This document shows, one piece after another, positions 52,863-61,633 of a DNA stretch of 64,000 bases; the first letter of the stretch is position 1, and each line of letters begins with the position of its first letter. Origin of the DNA: Streptomyces albus subsp. albus. GTDB taxonomy: Bacteria > Actinomycetota > Actinomycetes > Streptomycetales > Streptomycetaceae. Under the pieces are notes generated by a model. It did not search any database. It was not told the origin of the DNA and saw only the letters and a list, made by a program, of their open reading frames with translations. The position numbers and the translations under genes are program-made. The stretch spans positions 499,991 to 563,990 of the forward strand of contig NZ_JOID01000008.1 in the NCBI RefSeq assembly GCF_000719865.1, given 5' to 3'.

Positions 52863-53941
52863 ACACCCCTGACCGTCCGCAGCCCGTGGACCTTCCGCTG
52901 CTCCAGATCGGCGGCCCCTCCGCCGGGGCGGACGGCGGCGGGTGCGGCGACTCCTGCGGCTGCGGCGACGGCGGCGAGGGCTACGACCTGGACCCCCTGG
53001 AGTGCGGCCTCGATCCCGCGCTGGCCGAACTGCTGGCCCTCGGCGGGCTCGACCCCGTCCAGGTGGAGGATCTGGCCCACGTCGCCATCGAGGAGGACCT
53101 CGACCACGGCGTGGACGTGACGACGGTCGCGACGATCCCCGAGGACGCCGTCGCCACCGGCGACTTCACCGCCCGCCAGGCGGGCACCGTCGCCGGCCTG
53201 CGCGTCGCCGAGGCGATCCTGTCGGTCGTCTGCACCGACGAGTTCGAGGTCGAACGGCATGTGATGGACGGCGACCGGGTCGAGCCCGGCCAGAAGCTGC
53301 TGACCGTGCGCACCCGCACCCGCGATCTGCTCACCGGTGAGCGCAGCGCGCTCAACCTCCTCTGCCGGCTCTCCGGTATCGCGACCGCCACCCGCGCCTG
53401 GGCCGACGCCCTGGAGGGCACCGGCGCCGCCGTCCGCGACACCCGCAAGACCACCCCGGGGCTGCGCTTCCTGGAGAAGTACGCGGTCCGCTGCGGCGGC
53501 GGCCTCAACCACCGCATGTCGCTGTCGGACGCGGCGCTCATCAAGGACAACCACGTGATCGCGGCCGGGGGTGTCGCGGCGGCCTTCAAGGCCGTGCGGA
53601 GCGAGTTCCCCGACGTGCCCGTGGAGGTCGAGGTGGACCGGCTGGACCAGATTGAGCCGGTGCTCGCCGAGGGCGCCGACCTCATCCTGCTGGACAACTT
53701 CAGCGTCGAGGAGACCCGCGAGGCCGTCGCCCTCGTCGCGGGCCGGGCCCGGCTGGAGTCCTCCGGCCGCCTCGGCCTCGACAACGCCCGCGCCTACGCC
53801 GCGACCGGGGTCGACTACCTCGCCGTCGGGGCGCTCACCCACTCCTCCCCGATCCTGGACATCGGTCTCGACCTGCGCGACGAGCCGCAGGCCGGTTCCG
53901 GTGCCGGGGCGGGCGCCGCCGACGACCGCGCGGAGGCGTGA
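52859..53941 (+). CDS. nadC: nicotinate-nucleotide pyrophosphorylase (carboxylating)
   Basis: 360 residues from GTG. Converts quinolinate and PRPP to nicotinate mononucleotide. VEDLAHVAIEEDLDHGVDVTTVATIP starts the domain; RDTRKTTPGLRFLEKYAVRCGGG (active-site Arg/Lys region), VEVEVDRLDQIEPVLAEGADLILLDNF and LESSGRLGLDNARAYAATGVDYLAVGALTHS are diagnostic. Before it lies an about 50-residue extension with a cysteine cluster, GGGCGDSCGCGDGGEGYDLD, and a further Cys (LECG). nadA, the Fe-S quinolinate synthase, is not in the window. Seven bases before coaX. Confidence 0.95.
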   Translation: MNTPDRPQPVDLPLLQIGGPSAGADGGGCGDSCGCGDGGEGYDLDPLECGLDPALAELLALGGLDPVQVEDLAHVAIEEDLDHGVDVTTVATIPEDAVATGDFTARQAGTVAGLRVAEAILSVVCTDEFEVERHVMDGDRVEPGQKLLTVRTRTRDLLTGERSALNLLCRLSGIATATRAWADALEGTGAAVRDTRKTTPGLRFLEKYAVRCGGGLNHRMSLSDAALIKDNHVIAAGGVAAAFKAVRSEFPDVPVEVEVDRLDQIEPVLAEGADLILLDNFSVEETREAVALVAGRARLESSGRLGLDNARAYAATGVDYLAVGALTHSSPILDIGLDLRDEPQAGSGAGAGAADDRAEA

Positions 53942-53947
53942 GAGACG

Positions 53948-54745
53948 ATGCTGCTCACCATCGACGTCGGCAACACCCACACCGTCCTCGGCCTGTTCGA
54001 CGGCGAGGACATCGTCGAACACTGGCGGATCTCCACGGACGCCCGCCGCACCGCCGACGAGCTCGCCGTGCTCCTGCAGGGCCTGATGGGCATGCACCCG
54101 CTGCTCGGCGACGAGCTCGGCGACGGCATCGAGGGCATCGCGATCTGCTCCACCGTCCCCTCCGTGCTGCACGAGCTGCGCGAGGTGACCCGCCGCTACT
54201 ACGGCGACGTGCCCGCCGTGCTCGTCGAACCCGGCGTCAAGACCGGCGTCCCCATCCTCATGGACAACCCGAAGGAGGTCGGCGCCGACCGGATCATCAA
54301 CGCCCTGGCGGCCGTCGAGCTCTACGGCGGCCCGTGCGTGGTCGTCGACTTCGGCACCGCCACCACCTTCGACGCGGTGTCGGTGCGAGGCGAGTACGTG
54401 GGCGGGGTGATCGCCCCGGGTATCGAGATCTCCGTGGACGCCCTCGGGGTGCGCGGCGCCCAGCTCCGCAAGATCGAGCTGGCCCGGCCGCGCAGCGTCA
54501 TCGGCAAGAACACCGTCGAGGCCATGCAGTCCGGCATCCTCTACGGCTTCGCGGGCCAGGTCGACGGCGTCGTGAGCCGGATGGCCGCCGAACTGGCGGA
54601 CGACCCGGACGACGTCACCGTGATCGCGACCGGCGGCCTCGCCCCCATGGTGCTCGGCGAGTCGGCCGTGATCGACGAGCACGAGCCCTGGCTGACCCTG
54701 ATCGGCCTCCGCCTCGTCTACGAACGCAACGTCTCCCGCACCTGA
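53948..54745 (+). CDS. coaX: type III pantothenate kinase
   Basis: 265 residues. Phosphorylates pantothenate, the first committed step of CoA synthesis. MLLTIDVGNTHTVLGLFDGE carries the phosphate-binding motif of the acetate/sugar-kinase-like fold. KEVGADRIINALAA, VVDFGTATTFDAVS and GGVIAPGIEISVDAL are conserved type III segments. It follows nadC after six bases. With panC it gives this operon two CoA-pathway enzymes alongside NAD synthesis. Confidence 0.97.
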   Translation: MLLTIDVGNTHTVLGLFDGEDIVEHWRISTDARRTADELAVLLQGLMGMHPLLGDELGDGIEGIAICSTVPSVLHELREVTRRYYGDVPAVLVEPGVKTGVPILMDNPKEVGADRIINALAAVELYGGPCVVVDFGTATTFDAVSVRGEYVGGVIAPGIEISVDALGVRGAQLRKIELARPRSVIGKNTVEAMQSGILYGFAGQVDGVVSRMAAELADDPDDVTVIATGGLAPMVLGESAVIDEHEPWLTLIGLRLVYERNVSRT

Positions 54746-54757
54746 GAGAACCGGCCC

Positions 54758-54773
54758 GGCCGGGGAACCGGCC
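54758..54773 (+). terminator. hairpin after coaX
   Basis: GGCCGG-GGAA-CCGGCC, a 6-bp stem with a GGAA tetraloop 12 bases after the coaX stop. Plausible end of the cofactor operon. Confidence 0.5.
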
Positions 54774-54876
54774 CGCCCCGGACCGCGGGCGCGGGCGCCG
54801 GCGCGGACAGCCCAGGGGCACGCCCGGAGGCGGCACACGCGGCGAATAATGTCCGTTTAGTGGTAAAAAACTGCTT

Positions 54877-55746
54877 ATGCCCATGCCTCTAGACTCCCGC
54901 GGCGCCCTGGCGTTCAGCGCCGACGAAGTGTCCGTCCTGCGCCGGGCTCTGGCCCTCGCCCTGCGGCCCGGCCCGGCCCCCGTCCGCCCCGGCCCCGAGC
55001 GGGCCGGGGTCCACCGGGAACTGGAGCGCCTCGCCGGGGACATGGCCGAGGCGGTGCGCGAGAGCGCCAGGCTGCGCGCCTTCCTCCACTCCGACCTGGC
55101 GCGCTACCGGGCCGCTCTCCCGGGGGCGTCCACCGGCTATCTGGACCGTCTCCGGGAGGCCGCCGACGCCGGCCGGCCGCTCGGGGAGGAGGATCTCACC
55201 GCGCTGCGCTCGCTCTGCGCCGACCCGGCGGTGAGCCCCGCCGACGCCGCTCGCGCCCGCGCGCGGCTGGCGTCCGCGAGCCGCCGCGGGACCGGGGTGC
55301 GCACCGCCCGCCCCGCCGCCGCGAACGGGCCCGCCCCGCACCAGCGGCCCGGCACCTCGCACCGCCGGCCGGACGGCACCCGGCCCGCGCCCGCGCCCGT
55401 GCTCGTGCCGGACCCCGCCCGGCGGGCCGCCCGGCGCCTCCTCGCCGTACCGGCCCCCACCGCCCTCGCCAGCTCCTGCGTCCCCATCGCCCCGTCCGCC
55501 CCCTCCGCCCTCCCCTGCCGCCGCGCGGCGACGGCCGCCGAACCGGCCGAGCGGCCCCGCCCGCGGCGGGAGACCGGCCCCGACGGGAAGCCCCCGGCCG
55601 GCCGGCCGGAGCCGGAGCGTCCCGCCGGGCCCGAGTCCGAGCCCCCGGCCCGCCCGGTGCCCACCCCCGCGGAGGTCTTCCCGCCGCGCCGGCGCCCGGC
55701 CCCCGCGCCGCCCCAGCCGCCGGAGGAGGGCCGTACGGCCGGCTGA
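54877..55746 (+). CDS. hypothetical protein, conserved-looking N-terminal domain and disordered tail
   Basis: 289 residues. Residues 1-135 look folded and helical (RGALAFSADEVSVLRRALALAL, HRELERLAGDMAEAVRESARLRAFLHSDLARY, LDRLREAADAGRPLGEEDL). The remainder is a Pro/Ala/Arg-rich tail ending with proline-rich repeats. No catalytic motif, no signal peptide. The upstream 40 bases are strikingly AT-rich for this genome (TAATGT at 54847, then a run of A), probably the promoter. A second ATG at 54883 is possible. I do not know its function. Confidence 0.7.
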   Translation: MPMPLDSRGALAFSADEVSVLRRALALALRPGPAPVRPGPERAGVHRELERLAGDMAEAVRESARLRAFLHSDLARYRAALPGASTGYLDRLREAADAGRPLGEEDLTALRSLCADPAVSPADAARARARLASASRRGTGVRTARPAAANGPAPHQRPGTSHRRPDGTRPAPAPVLVPDPARRAARRLLAVPAPTALASSCVPIAPSAPSALPCRRAATAAEPAERPRPRRETGPDGKPPAGRPEPERPAGPESEPPARPVPTPAEVFPPRRRPAPAPPQPPEEGRTAG

Positions 55747-55780
55747 GGGTGCCGGAGGCCCGGCGGCCCGCGCGGCTCGT

Positions 55781-55793
55781 TACCCTGGTCGGT
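55781..55793 (+). promoter_or_regulatory. candidate leaderless -10
   Basis: TACCCT (TAnnnT) ends seven bases before the ATG at 55794. No ribosome-binding site in between. Confidence 0.45.
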
Positions 55794-55982
55794 ATGGAAT
55801 ACGTTGCCGCGCTTCTGCCCTCCACGGTCATGGCCGTGGCCTTCATCGCGCTGATCGTGACGATCGTGAAGAGCCAGGGCGGAGCCAACAAGGCCAAGGA
55901 GGACGCCGCCGTCGACGCGGCGCTGTCCCGCGCCGAGGCCGCCCGCCCCGGCACGCCGCCGGAGGGCGGCGCCGCCCGCTGA
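55794..55982 (+). CDS. small single-pass membrane protein
   Basis: 62 residues. One N-terminal hydrophobic helix (VAALLPSTVMAVAFIALIVTIV, about 4-25), then a charged helical segment and a Gly/Pro/Ala end. Good third-position G/C bias and a following strong terminator support a real gene. No family recognised; such bitopic mini-proteins often modulate larger membrane complexes, but nothing here shows a partner. Confidence 0.65.
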   Translation: MEYVAALLPSTVMAVAFIALIVTIVKSQGGANKAKEDAAVDAALSRAEAARPGTPPEGGAAR

Positions 55983-56028
55983 CGGCTCCGCGGGCCGTAG
56001 TGACCGGCCGCGCCGGCCGCACCGGCCG

Positions 56029-56076
56029 AAAAGGCGCGGCCCGGGAACCAGCGTGTCCCGGGGCCGCGCCCTTTTT
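56029..56076 (+). terminator. rho-independent terminator with T-tract
   Basis: GGCGCGGCCCGGGA pairs with TCCCGGGGCCGCGCC (one bulged base) across a 9-base loop, with AAAA before and CTTTTT after. The best classical terminator in the window, 47 bases beyond the small membrane protein stop. Confidence 0.88.
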
Positions 56077-56112
56077 CTTGTCCGAATAGCCGGAATTCGC
56101 AGTATTTGACGC

Positions 56113-56124
56113 TAGGGTTTCCGG
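56113..56124 (+). promoter_or_regulatory. candidate leaderless -10 for the BlaI-like gene
   Basis: TAGGGT (TAnnnT) ends six bases before ATG 56125. The flanking TTCGCAGTATTTGACGC is AT-richer than average. No perfect TACT/AGTA BlaI box is seen. Confidence 0.45.
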
Positions 56125-56520
56125 ATGCCTCGACCCTTGGGTGAGCTGGAAGACGCCGTGATGACGCGGGTGTGGCGATGGAACCGCCCGGTCACCGTCC
56201 GGGAAGTCCTGGAGGACCTCCGCCGGGAACGCCCCATCGCCTACACGACGGTCATGACGGTATTGGACAACCTGCGCCGGAAGGGCTGGGTCCGCAGAGA
56301 AGCGGAAGGCCGGGCCTATCGATATACGGCCGTCTCCACCCGGGCCGCCTACTCCGCCGCACTCATGAACGAGGCGTGGGCCACCAGCGACAACCGTGCC
56401 GCTGCCCTTGTCGCCTTCTTCGGGATGATGTCGGAGGAAGAGCGGGAAGACCTCCGTGACGCCATCCGCGTGGTACGGCTGGACCGTCCCGATGAGGGGC
56501 CCGAGGCCCCGGAGCGATAG
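56125..56520 (+). CDS. BlaI/MecI-family transcriptional repressor
   Basis: 131 residues. Winged-helix segment: RPLGELEDAVMTRVWRWNRPVTVREVLEDLRRERPIAYTTVMTVLDNLRRKGWVRREAEGRAYRY, the classical BlaI/MecI/CopY pattern (AYTTVMTVLDNL recognition helix). The C-terminal helices would mediate dimerisation. In the classical systems a BlaR1 protease partner lies adjacent; none is present here, so it may respond to another signal or to a distant partner. Ten bases before the GNAT gene. Confidence 0.9.
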   Translation: MPRPLGELEDAVMTRVWRWNRPVTVREVLEDLRRERPIAYTTVMTVLDNLRRKGWVRREAEGRAYRYTAVSTRAAYSAALMNEAWATSDNRAAALVAFFGMMSEEEREDLRDAIRVVRLDRPDEGPEAPER

Positions 56521-56529
56521 CGTCCGTGC

Positions 56530-57048
56530 ATGTCCCCAGTATCAAATGAGGTCACTGTCCGGCGGGCGAGGACGGGCGATGTCCCGGCGATCCGCGGTCT
56601 CATCGACGGCTACGTCCGCGCCGGTATCCTGCTCGACAAAGCGACGGTGACGCTTTACGAGGACATCCAGGAGTTCTGGGTGGCCGAACGCGCGGGGGAC
56701 GCCCGGGTCATCGGCTGCGGCGCACTCCATGTCATGTGGGAAGACCTCGCGGAGGTCCGCACCCTGGCCGTGGATCCGGCCGCGAAGGGCTCCGGGGTCG
56801 GCCACCGGGTCCTCGAGGAATTGGTACAGACCGCTCGCCGCCTCGGGGTTCGCCGTATTTTCTGCCTTACCTTCGAAGTCGACTTCTTCACCCGGCACGG
56901 CTTCACGGAGATCGGCGACACCCCGGTCGACGGCGATGTCTACAGCGAGCTGCTCCGTTCCTATGACGAGGGCGTGGCCGAGTTCCTCGGGCTCGAACGG
57001 GTGAAGCCGAACACCTTGGGCAACAGCCGGATGCTTCTGCACCTGTGA
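56530..57048 (+). CDS. GNAT acetyltransferase, amino-acid N-acetyltransferase-like
   Basis: 172 residues. GNAT fold: VTVRRARTGDVPAIRGLIDGY at the N-terminus, ALHVMWEDLAEVRTLAVDPAAKGSGVGHRVLEELVQTARR carrying the acetyl-CoA binding loop, and FFTRHGFTEIGDTP. The whole length and spacing resemble the short ArgA-type N-acetylglutamate synthases of actinobacteria, so it may feed arginine synthesis. The C-terminus continues to LGNSRMLLHL. Start ATG 56530 is 10 bases beyond the repressor stop, so the two probably form one operon. Substrate not proven. Confidence 0.85.
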   Translation: MSPVSNEVTVRRARTGDVPAIRGLIDGYVRAGILLDKATVTLYEDIQEFWVAERAGDARVIGCGALHVMWEDLAEVRTLAVDPAAKGSGVGHRVLEELVQTARRLGVRRIFCLTFEVDFFTRHGFTEIGDTPVDGDVYSELLRSYDEGVAEFLGLERVKPNTLGNSRMLLHL

Positions 57049-57309
57049 CCGCGCGGTTATTCGCGCGTCTTCGTTCCGTCGTCTTCGGCAGTCCTTCCCC
57101 CCGCGCCTTCCGTAGACGTTCCGTACGCGTTCCGCCGGCCCTTCGCCGGTCCTTCCCCCATGCCTTCCCCGGCGGAAGCCATACCCTATGTCCGAAACGC
57201 GCACCTTTCCCGCGCCGATGACGGACTGAACCGCACCCGGGGGTTTGTGTTTTTCCGTGAAAGGCGGTTTGCTTTCCGTCGTACTGCTTTTTCGATGAAA
57301 GGGAATCCG

Positions 57310-57648
57310 GTGGCACAGAAGGTTCAGGTCCTTCTTGTTGATGACCTCGACGGCGGCGAGGCGGACGAGACCGTGACGTTCGCTCTCGACGGCAAGACTT
57401 ACGAGATCGACCTCACCACCGCCAATGCGGACAAGCTCCGGGGTCTTCTGGAGCCCTACACCAAGAGCGGGCGGCGCACCGGCGGCCGTTCGGCCGGCGG
57501 CCGCGGAAAGGCGCGCGCGGCCTCCGCGGGCGGCGGCCAGGACACCGCGAAGATCCGCGCCTGGGCGAAGGAGAACGGCTACGAGGTCAACGACCGCGGC
57601 CGTGTCCCCGCCACCGTGCGCGAGGCCTACGAGAAGGCGAACGGCTGA
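57310..57648 (+). CDS. lsr2: Lsr2 nucleoid-associated protein
   Basis: 112 residues. GTG at 57310 with AAAGGGA upstream; an ATG at 57295 is possible but less favoured. AQKVQVLLVDDLDGGEADETVTFALDGKTYEIDLT is the dimerisation domain; after an RGK-type linker (GGRSAGGRGKARAAS) the AT-hook-like DNA-binding domain reads IRAWAKENGYEVNDRGRVPATVREAY. Lsr2 silences horizontally acquired AT-rich DNA and organises the chromosome. It overlaps the convergent SCO3374-like gene by 22 bases. The 261-bp upstream region is relatively AT-rich near the start. Confidence 0.96.
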   Translation: MAQKVQVLLVDDLDGGEADETVTFALDGKTYEIDLTTANADKLRGLLEPYTKSGRRTGGRSAGGRGKARAASAGGGQDTAKIRAWAKENGYEVNDRGRVPATVREAYEKANG

Positions 57649-58214
57649 CCCCGGCCGCACAGCAGCCGGGCCCGGTGGCACTCCGTCGCCGCCGTGCCCA
57701 GGAGCCGGACGAGATCGGGGGCGGACGCACCGGCGCCCCCGGCCCCTCTCCCGCCGCGCACCGTCGCCGCGGGCAGGGTCGGCTCCACCTCGCGCCCCGG
57801 CACGGGCGGGCGCAGCCAGACGGGCCCGTCGCCCGCCCCGCGGGCCAGGGGAGCGGCCGTCCGCCCGCCCGCGCCGAGCGCCCTCAGATCCAGGGGGACG
57901 CCGTCCCACTCCAGCCAGCGCAGCAGCTCCGGCAGCTCCTCGGCGCTCCCGGCCGCCACGAGCAGCCGCATCCGCGAGCCGTGCAGCGCGACCGGTCCGG
58001 TGTCCGGCACGCGCCGCAGCGCGGCGAGCCCCGCGGCGGCGGGCAGCTCCAGGATGTCGAAGCGCACCCCGGTGAGCAGTTCCAGCGGGGCGCCGCCGGC
58101 CGTCGGCCAGCCCAGGCCGTGCTCGTACCAGTCCCGGGCGGCGCTCGCGCCGGCGGGCACCGTGCGGGGCCGGCCGGGAGCGGTCGCGGTCGTCATGCCC
58201 GGAGCGGTCGTCAT
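57627..58214 (-). CDS. SCO3374-like hypothetical protein between lsr2 and clpC
   Basis: 195 residues. Conserved-looking segments ARDWYEHGLGWPTAGGAPLELLTGVRFD and LEWDGVPLDLRAL resemble the N-terminal part of bifunctional primase/polymerase-related proteins, but without catalytic residues that I can identify. The C-terminal end LCGRGQPFAF runs into the 3' end of lsr2 (22-bp convergent overlap). Start codons are ambiguous: ATG 58214 and ATG 58196 have identical upstream context because of an 18-bp tandem duplication. Function unknown; conserved position is my main support. Confidence 0.72.
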   Translation of the reverse strand: MTTAPGMTTATAPGRPRTVPAGASAARDWYEHGLGWPTAGGAPLELLTGVRFDILELPAAAGLAALRRVPDTGPVALHGSRMRLLVAAGSAEELPELLRWLEWDGVPLDLRALGAGGRTAAPLARGAGDGPVWLRPPVPGREVEPTLPAATVRGGRGAGGAGASAPDLVRLLGTAATECHRARLLCGRGQPFAFS

Positions 58215-58222
58215 GCCCGGAG
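58187..58222. repeat. 18-bp tandem duplication over the SCO3374-like start codon
   Basis: CGGTCGTCATGCCCGGAG occurs twice head to tail (58187-58204, 58205-58222). Each copy contains the CAT that is an ATG start on the minus strand, so the start region is exactly duplicated. Confidence 0.9.
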
Positions 58223-58438
58223 CAACTGAACGGGACCGTGCGGGTTACGCTGAGTTGGCGAACGGGTACGCACAGTGGTAGCTGCGGGGGCGTGCGAGGC
58301 GCCCGAGGGGGCGCAATGGTGTTCGCCCGTAGCTGAGTGGCGGGGGTCGCGCCGCATGGACCGCCGGTCCCCGGGGGTAAGACTTGCCTTGTGGGAGGGA
58401 CGGAGCGCGGTTGTCGCGGGCCCGGAGCACCGCCCGGC

Positions 58439-58455
58439 GTTCGCCATCGGCGTAC
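58439..58455 (+). promoter_or_regulatory. candidate ClgR operator
   Basis: GTTCGCCATCGGCGTAC matches the recalled Streptomyces ClgR motif GTTCGC-N5-GCG, and is close to a full palindrome (GCGTAC instead of GCGAAC). It lies 237 bases before the clpC start. ClgR activates clp genes in Streptomyces. Match seen, binding inferred. Confidence 0.5.
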
Positions 58456-58549
58456 TGCCGACGCGGATAGATGCCTGGCCTGCGGGAACATCGTCTCGCA
58501 CGATCGGGTTGAAGCTGTTGTCGGCTGTCCGGGGCAGGAGACTTGTGGA

Positions 58550-58565
58550 GTTACGTCCCCGTAAC
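58550..58565. promoter_or_regulatory. inverted repeat upstream of clpC
   Basis: GTTACG and CGTAAC are perfect 6-bp arms with a TCCC spacer, 127 bases before the clpC start. Possible operator or hairpin; no family assignment. Confidence 0.35.
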
Positions 58566-58691
58566 CAGCGGGGGAGACCGGACGGGTGTCGGCAGATGGA
58601 ATGAGCTGTCCCCTGTTGCGGGACTAGCATGCGGAAGGACAGGGAGGGGACCGTCCCCGATCTGCCCGACCGCTCTGAGGAGCGATTAACG

Positions 58692-61217
<2,526 letters not shown>

Positions 61218-61266
61218 CCGCGTGACCGCTCGCGCGAAGCGCTGAGCGGGCAGGCAGGGCAAGGCC

Positions 61267-61309
61267 GAGGGGCGGCCCCGGAACCGTTACGGTTCCGGGG
61301 CCGCCCCTC
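61267..61309 (+). terminator. strong hairpin terminator after clpC
   Basis: GAGGGGCGGCCCCGGAACC and its perfect 19-bp complement surround a GTTAC loop; TCTTCC follows. It starts 49 bases after the clpC stop. The longest perfect hairpin in the window. Confidence 0.9.
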
Positions 61310-61633
61310 TTCCGTGTCCGGAGTCCGCTCGCCGGCGCTCCCGCCCCGTCTTCGCCCGCATGCCTGCCGGCTCGTCCGACGGCCGCCCGGCTGCCGCGTA
61401 CCCGCTTCCCGCTGACCGGTCGCCGTCGGCGGGCCGGTCCGCCCGGATGACCCGTTCGGAGTCCGGGAGGCGGTCGGTGCCCAGGACCTGTGCGCTGCCG
61501 GGGAGCACGCTGATCGTCTCCGGATGGAAGCCGGTCCCGGTCCGGCTCCCGCTCGTCCCGGACCCCTCCGGGGCGGGAGCCGCAGAAGCCGCTCAACCCA
61601 TCGGCCCGCCGGCCGGCCCCGGCCGGGCCCCCG
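61310..61633. other. 324-bp gap between clpC terminator and the NACHT gene
   Basis: GC-rich spacer between convergent genes. Frames have low-quality composition and no ribosome-binding sites. I see no gene or further signal. Confidence 0.55.

Larger units (their letters stand above)
58215..58691. other. 477-bp control region upstream of clpC
   Basis: No gene. Contains a candidate ClgR operator (58439-58455), an inverted repeat GTTACG-TCCC-CGTAAC (58550-58565), and TAGCAT at 58625-58630 as a possible -10 about 60 bases before the clpC ATG. Its length suggests multiple regulatory inputs. Confidence 0.6.

Noticed and set aside
58315..58345. tRNA-like 5' half (GCCCGTAGCTGAGTGG) upstream of clpC
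   Set aside because: It resembles an acceptor/D-arm start, but no matching anticodon arm, T-arm (GGTTCGA) or closing acceptor strand follows at the right distance.
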